NCBI RefSeq assembly: GCF_001528665.1 | Contig: NZ_BBYJ01000029.1 | Coordinates: 1 to 64,000, forward strand | Length of the DNA stretch: 64,000 bases | Direction of reading: 5' to 3' | Source: Microtetraspora malaysiensis | GTDB taxonomy: Bacteria; Actinomycetota; Actinomycetes; Streptosporangiales; Streptosporangiaceae | Shown here: positions 59,902 through 64,000 of the stretch, in pieces | How the letters are laid out: the number at the start of each line of letters is the position of its first letter | Numbering within the stretch: position 1 is the stretch's first letter | The notes under the pieces: model-generated | Databases searched by the model: none | What the model saw: only the letters and a program-made list of their open reading frames with translations | What the model was told of the DNA's origin: nothing | Position numbers and translations under genes: made by a program

Positions 59902-61794
59902 ATGGGGACAAGCAATTCGCGGCGCGGCCGGTCGGCCCTGGCCGCCTGCGCGCTGAGCGGGACGTTGCTCGCCGGCGTCACGCTCCCCGCCGGAACCGCG
60001 ACCGCGACCGCGTCATCGTCCGGATCCGCCGCCGCGGCGTCCGCGCCGTCGGGGCAGGGAGAGACCACACTGCGGGTGAAGATGTCGGGCTCCGGCGTCG
60101 ACACGCTGAACCCGTTCCTCGCCTTCTTCGACGGCGCCTACGACGTCTTCGCCGGGGTCTACCCGACGCTCAACTCCCTCGACGAGCAGGGCAGTCCCGG
60201 CCCCTACCTCGCCGAGTCGTGGACGCAGTCGGACGACAAGCTGACCTGGACCTTCACGCTCAGGGACGGCCTGAAGTGGAGCGACGGCACGCCGATCACG
60301 GCTGAGGACGCCGCCTGGACGCTGAACCTGATCATGACCGACGCGGTCGCGGGCACCGCCAACGGTTCGCTGGTCAGCAACTTCGAGTCGGTCACCGCGC
60401 CCGACGCGACGACCCTGGTCATCAAGACCAAGGAGCCCCAGGCCAACGTCACCTATGTGAGCGTCCCCCGCAGCGGCATCCCGATCGTGCCGAAGCACAT
60501 CTGGGAGTCGCAGGCGAAGAACCTCAAGGACTACAAGAACGACACCTTCCCGCTCGTCGGCTACGGCCCGTGGACGCTCACGGACTACAAGCCCGAGCAG
60601 TACGCGAAGTTCGACGCCAACAAGGACTTCGTCCTCGGCAAGCCCGGCTTCGGCCACATGGTCCAGCAGAGCTTCAAGTCGGTGGACGCCGCGGTCGCCG
60701 CGCTGCGCAGCGGCCAGCTCGACTACATCAACAACGTCAACCCGACCCAGTTCAAGGCGCTGCAGGCGGACAAGAACCTGCTGACCATCCAGGAGGTCGG
60801 CAACGGCTGGACCGGCCTGGAGATCAATTACAACGCCCGGACCCGCACCGGCAAGAAGATCGGCACCGGCCACCCGGCGCTGGGCGACCCGGTGGTGCGC
60901 CACGCGATCGCGCTCGCCACCGACCGGAAGACCCTTGTCGCCAAGGTGCGCGACGGCCTGGCCGTGCCCGGCGCCGGCTACCTGCCCCCGGCCTGGCCGC
61001 AGTGGACCTGGAAGCCGGCCCCCGGCGAGGAGACGCCGTTCGACCTCGACCAGGCGAACAAGATCCTCGACGACGCCGGCTACACCAAGGGCGGCGACGG
61101 CGTACGCGTCGACCCCAAGAGCGGCAAGCCGCTGGAGCTGCGCCTCGGCATCCACGCCGACGACACGGACGACGCGGGCATCTCCAACTACCTCAAGGGC
61201 TGGCTGGAGACGGTCGGCATCAAGCTCAAGATCCAGACCCTGAGCATGAGCGCGCTCAACAGCGACCTGGCCAAGGGTGACTGGGACCTGCTGATGGACG
61301 GCTGGACCACCGGCCCCGACCCGACCTTCCTGCTCGGCATCCAGACCTGCGCCGCGCTGCCCAAGGACGACGGCACCGCGGGCAACACCGACTCGTTCTT
61401 CTGCGACGAGAAGTACGACGAGCTGTTCAAGAAGCAGCTCACCACGTTCGACCAGGCCGAGCGAGCCAAGATCGTCGGTGAGATGCAGAGCATCCTCTAC
61501 AAGGCCGACGTCAACCAGATGCACTTCAACCACAACATGCTCGACGTGGCCCGTACCGACACCGTGACCGGGATAGTCACCGGACAGCCGGACGCGCAGG
61601 GCATGTACCCGGCGCAGAGCTACTCGTTCTGGGGCTACCTCAAGGCCACGCCGGCCGCCGCCGAGGCGACCGCGGCCAAGGAGGAGAGCGGCGGCGGCAG
61701 CGCGCTGTGGATCGGCGGCGCCGTCCTGCTCCTCGTCCTCGTCGGCGGCGGGATCGCGCTCAAGCGCCGCTCGAGCGCGGACGACCGTGAGTAG
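59902..61794 (+). CDS. Peptide/nickel-type ABC transporter substrate-binding protein, C-terminally anchored
   Basis: A 630-residue family-5 solute-binding protein (DppA/OppA/NikA fold). After a signal peptide (LAACALSGTLLAGVTLPAG), the domain shows GSGVDTLNPFLAFFDGAYDVF, WTFTLRDGLKWSDGTPITAEDAAWTL and YGPWTLTDYKPEQYAKFDANKDF. Unlike most actinobacterial binding proteins it lacks a lipobox Cys. Instead it ends with a Gly/Ser linker, a membrane span (ALWIGGAVLLLVLVGGGIAL) and KRRSS, so it is held by a C-terminal anchor. ATG with CAGGAG. Its stop overlaps the first permease start. Ligand not predictable. Confidence 0.9.
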   Translation: MGTSNSRRGRSALAACALSGTLLAGVTLPAGTATATASSSGSAAAASAPSGQGETTLRVKMSGSGVDTLNPFLAFFDGAYDVFAGVYPTLNSLDEQGSPGPYLAESWTQSDDKLTWTFTLRDGLKWSDGTPITAEDAAWTLNLIMTDAVAGTANGSLVSNFESVTAPDATTLVIKTKEPQANVTYVSVPRSGIPIVPKHIWESQAKNLKDYKNDTFPLVGYGPWTLTDYKPEQYAKFDANKDFVLGKPGFGHMVQQSFKSVDAAVAALRSGQLDYINNVNPTQFKALQADKNLLTIQEVGNGWTGLEINYNARTRTGKKIGTGHPALGDPVVRHAIALATDRKTLVAKVRDGLAVPGAGYLPPAWPQWTWKPAPGEETPFDLDQANKILDDAGYTKGGDGVRVDPKSGKPLELRLGIHADDTDDAGISNYLKGWLETVGIKLKIQTLSMSALNSDLAKGDWDLLMDGWTTGPDPTFLLGIQTCAALPKDDGTAGNTDSFFCDEKYDELFKKQLTTFDQAERAKIVGEMQSILYKADVNQMHFNHNMLDVARTDTVTGIVTGQPDAQGMYPAQSYSFWGYLKATPAAAEATAAKEESGGGSALWIGGAVLLLVLVGGGIALKRRSSADDRE

Positions 61795-62827
61795 CCTCAC
61801 CACCGCGGGCCCCGCCAAGGCCAAGGGGCAGGGGGTCAGGCGATCCGACCTCCTGCCCTACCTCGGCTCCAAGCTGGTCGCGGCCCTGGTCAGCTTCATG
61901 GTCACGCTGGTCATCGGCTTCGTCATCTTCAGCCTGATGCCGGCCGACCCGGTCCGCACCCTGACCAGGGGCCGCCCCACGAGTGAGGCGCAGCTCGTCC
62001 AGGTACGCCTCCAGCTCGGCCTGGACGACCCGATCTGGCAGCGGTTCCTCACCTTCGTCGGCAACACGCTCAAGGGTGAACTCGGCTACTCCTGGCAGTT
62101 CCAGCAGTCGGTCTCGTCGCTGGTGCTCGACCGGCTCGGGCCGACCCTGCTCCTCATGGGCACGGCCGCGGCCCTGTCGATCGCGCTCGGCCTGTGGCTG
62201 GGCATCCGCAGCGGCTGGCGGCACGGAAGCCTGTTCGACCGGATCGCGTCGAGCTCCTCACTCATGCTGTGGTCGGTGCCGACCTTCTGGCTCGGCATGA
62301 TCCTCCTGATCGCCTTCAGCGTGGGCATCGGCCCGATCCCGAGCCTGCTGCCCGCGGGCGGCATGAGCGACCCCTCGCTGCCGCAGGAGGGCTGGGCGCA
62401 CATCGTCGACGTGGCCAAGCACCTGGTGCTGCCCTGCCTGACCATGGTGCTCGTGGTCTTCGCCCAGTACGTGACGGTCATGCGTTCCTCGATCATCGAC
62501 GAGATGGGCAGCCCGTACCTGCTGACCGCCAGGGCCAAGGGCCTGACCGACGACGCCGTACGGCGTCGTCACGCGGTGCCGAACGCGCTGCTGCCCTCGG
62601 TCACGATGATCTTCATGCACCTCGGCATCCTGGTCAGCGGCGCGATCACGGTGGAGTCCGTCTACTCCTGGCCCGGCCTCGGCTATCTGACCTACGAGGC
62701 GCTCAGGATCCCCGACCTGCCCCTGCTTCAGGGCACCTTCATCGTCTTCAGCGCGAGTGTGATCATCATGAACCTGCTGGCGGACGTGGTCTACCGCTTC
62801 CTCGACCCGAGAGTGCGGGCCCAATGA
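61787..62827 (+). CDS. ABC transporter permease, DppB type
   Basis: A 346-residue inner-membrane permease with about six spans. FVIFSLMPADPVRTLTRGRPTSEAQLVQVRLQLGLDDPIWQRF is the standard N-terminal signature of DppB/OppB. The EAA-type cytoplasmic loop is YLLTARAKGLTDDAVRRRHAVPNALLPSVT, which contacts the ATPase. The start is a GTG at 61787 overlapping the binding-protein stop by 8 bases. Confidence 0.92.
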   Translation: MSSLTTAGPAKAKGQGVRRSDLLPYLGSKLVAALVSFMVTLVIGFVIFSLMPADPVRTLTRGRPTSEAQLVQVRLQLGLDDPIWQRFLTFVGNTLKGELGYSWQFQQSVSSLVLDRLGPTLLLMGTAAALSIALGLWLGIRSGWRHGSLFDRIASSSSLMLWSVPTFWLGMILLIAFSVGIGPIPSLLPAGGMSDPSLPQEGWAHIVDVAKHLVLPCLTMVLVVFAQYVTVMRSSIIDEMGSPYLLTARAKGLTDDAVRRRHAVPNALLPSVTMIFMHLGILVSGAITVESVYSWPGLGYLTYEALRIPDLPLLQGTFIVFSASVIIMNLLADVVYRFLDPRVRAQ

Positions 62828-63720
62828 GCGCGCTCGACACTCCGGCCGGGCTCGACGTCCCGCGCCACCACGCGTTCAGCCGCTTCTGCCGCGCGTTCGC
62901 CAAGCGGCCCGCCGGGCTGGCCGGGCTCGGCCTGCTCGTCGCCTTCGGCGTGCTCGCCCTCGCCGCGCCGCTGTTCATCGGCGACGACCAGCTCAACGTC
63001 ATCAAGGTGGACGGCCCGCAGTTGTCGCCACCCGTCGACGGCTACCCGCTCGGCACCGACCAGGCGGGCCGCTCGGTCCTGCTGCTGGTCATCTGGGGCG
63101 CGCGCGAGTCGCTCAGCATCGGCCTCATCGCCACCGCGCTCACCGTGGTCCTCGGCAGCACGGTCGGTCTGCTCGCCGGGCACTACCAGGGCTGGATCGG
63201 CAAGATCCTCATGCATGTGACCGACTGGTTCATCGCGCTGCCCAGCCTGCCGCTGGCCATCTCGCTCTCGGCCGTGCTCGGCCAGGGCGCGGCGTCGATC
63301 ACGATCGCCATCGCGGTCACCTCGTGGACCGCGACCGCCCGCCTCGTCCGCGCCCAGACGCTCTCCGTCGAGGCGCGGCCGTTCATCGAACGGGCGAAGG
63401 TGCTGGGCGCGGGCAACACCCAGATCATGATCAGGCACGTGCTGCCCAACGTCATGCCGCTGATCCTCGTCTCCAGCACGCTCACCGTCGCCTCGGCGAT
63501 CCTGTCGGAGGCCACGCTGACCTTCCTGGGCCTCGGCGACCCGACCAGCGTGACCTGGGGGTCGATGCTCCAGGCGGCGTTCCTGGGCGGCGCGGTGACG
63601 GCGGGCGCGTGGTGGTACCTGATGCCGCCGGGCATCGCGATCCTCATCGTCGTGCTCGGCTTCACGCTCGTCGGCCGGGCCGTCGAGCACGTGCTCAACC
63701 CGAGGATGGTGGGCCGGTGA
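62824..63720 (+). CDS. ABC transporter permease, DppC type
   Basis: A 298-residue second permease. PVDGYPLGTDQAGRSVLLLVIWGARESLSIGL is the DppC/OppC hallmark, and the EAA loop reads FIERAKVLGAGNTQIMIRHVLPNVMPLILV. About six membrane spans. The ATG overlaps the first permease stop by 4 bases (ATGA) and its own stop overlaps the ATPase start, so the whole transporter is translationally coupled. Confidence 0.92.
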   Translation: MSALDTPAGLDVPRHHAFSRFCRAFAKRPAGLAGLGLLVAFGVLALAAPLFIGDDQLNVIKVDGPQLSPPVDGYPLGTDQAGRSVLLLVIWGARESLSIGLIATALTVVLGSTVGLLAGHYQGWIGKILMHVTDWFIALPSLPLAISLSAVLGQGAASITIAIAVTSWTATARLVRAQTLSVEARPFIERAKVLGAGNTQIMIRHVLPNVMPLILVSSTLTVASAILSEATLTFLGLGDPTSVTWGSMLQAAFLGGAVTAGAWWYLMPPGIAILIVVLGFTLVGRAVEHVLNPRMVGR

Positions 63721-64000
63721 CGGCGACGGATCAGAGCCACGCGCCGGAGGAGCGGGCCGCGGTGCCCATGCTCGACGTGCGCGACCTGCGGGTGAACTAC
63801 CGGGGCGGCGGGCGGACCGTGCCCGCCGTACGCGGGGTCAGCTTCACCCTCGACCGCGGCCAGACCCTCGGCGTGGCCGGAGAGTCGGGCTCGGGCAAGT
63901 CGACGATGGCGCTCAGCCTGCTCCGGCTGCTGCCGTCCTCCGCCCAGGTGACCGGCCAGGTTCTGTTCGAGGGCGAGGACCTGCTGACCGCCAAGTGGGC
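63717..64000 (+). CDS. ABC transporter ATP-binding protein, DppD type (partial)
   Basis: The first 94 codons of an ATPase subunit, cut by the window end. LDVRDLRVNYRGGGRTVPAVRGVSFTLDRGQTLGVAGESGSGKST includes the A-loop and the Walker A motif (GESGSGKST). It starts with GTG at 63717 overlapping the DppC-type stop. Probably drives import of the ligand bound by the protein encoded at 59902. Confidence 0.9.
   Translation, partial: MTATDQSHAPEERAAVPMLDVRDLRVNYRGGGRTVPAVRGVSFTLDRGQTLGVAGESGSGKSTMALSLLRLLPSSAQVTGQVLFEGEDLLTAKW

Overview
The window is very GC-rich DNA with frequent GTG starts, strong GC bias at codon third positions and an actinobacterial gene set: an F420-type luciferase-like oxidoreductase, NarL-type histidine kinase, LamG and RHS exoproteins, IclR and TetR regulators, and an actinobacterial IS605-type tnpB. 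A filamentous actinomycete of the Streptosporangiales type is the best guess. That is inferred from gene content and style; no rRNA or other taxonomic marker is present.

Layout. 0.1-6 kb holds mixed metabolic genes: a GNAT, a secreted protein, a flavin monooxygenase, a beta-hydroxyacid dehydrogenase-like enzyme, an aldo/keto reductase and a luciferase-like oxidoreductase. 6-13 kb is a selenium module. It has a formate dehydrogenase alpha subunit read through an in-frame UGA with a bacterial SECIS hairpin, its iron-sulfur and NrfD-type membrane subunits, selenophosphate synthetase (selD) and tRNA-Sec. selA and selB are not in the window. 13.06-24.2 kb looks like an old island at the tRNA-Sec 3' end: a 63-nt imperfect copy of the tRNA 3' half (56/63 identical) lies at 24120-24182. 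Between the two copies are a CoiA-like protein, an RHH/PIN toxin-antitoxin pair, several broken genes, and a ribosome-resistance operon of a bL32 paralogue, a Cfr-clade 23S rRNA methyltransferase and an ABC-F protein. That operon follows a short leader ORF that runs into an intrinsic terminator, so attenuation by antibiotic-stalled ribosomes is likely. A beta-lactamase-fold protein follows.

24.5-26.6 kb holds an uncharacterised charged repeat protein with a 16-nt tandem repeat, decayed DNA and a nitroreductase. 27-38 kb encodes two giant exported proteins, a three-LamG protein and a 2,099-residue RHS protein ending in a glycine-zipper C-terminal domain. A small membrane protein overlaps the RHS stop and is the candidate immunity partner. 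38-39 kb holds a secreted, very basic tandem-repeat protein of unknown function.

40-51.8 kb carries a PIG-L deacetylase, a sulfite-oxidase-fold protein with a TetR regulator, a DEDDh exonuclease, an M55 aminopeptidase, VOC proteins (one with an internal deletion), a LuxR remnant, a membrane-anchored propeller-like protein, a flavin oxidoreductase-methyltransferase fusion divergent from an XRE-cupin regulator, and a two-component system. 51.9-56.5 kb is a translationally coupled run (DUF1214-like protein, SDR, sulfotransferase) divergent from an IclR regulator, with a SnoaL-like protein at its edge. 56.5-57.9 kb is an IS605-type tnpB element with its omega-RNA end. 57.9-59.7 kb encodes a CapA-like protein and a protein-isoaspartate methyltransferase. 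59.9 kb to the end is a peptide/nickel-type ABC transporter cut by the window edge.

The most interesting parts are the bL32-Cfr-ABC-F operon with its attenuator, the RHS toxin/immunity pair, and the tRNA-Sec-bounded island.
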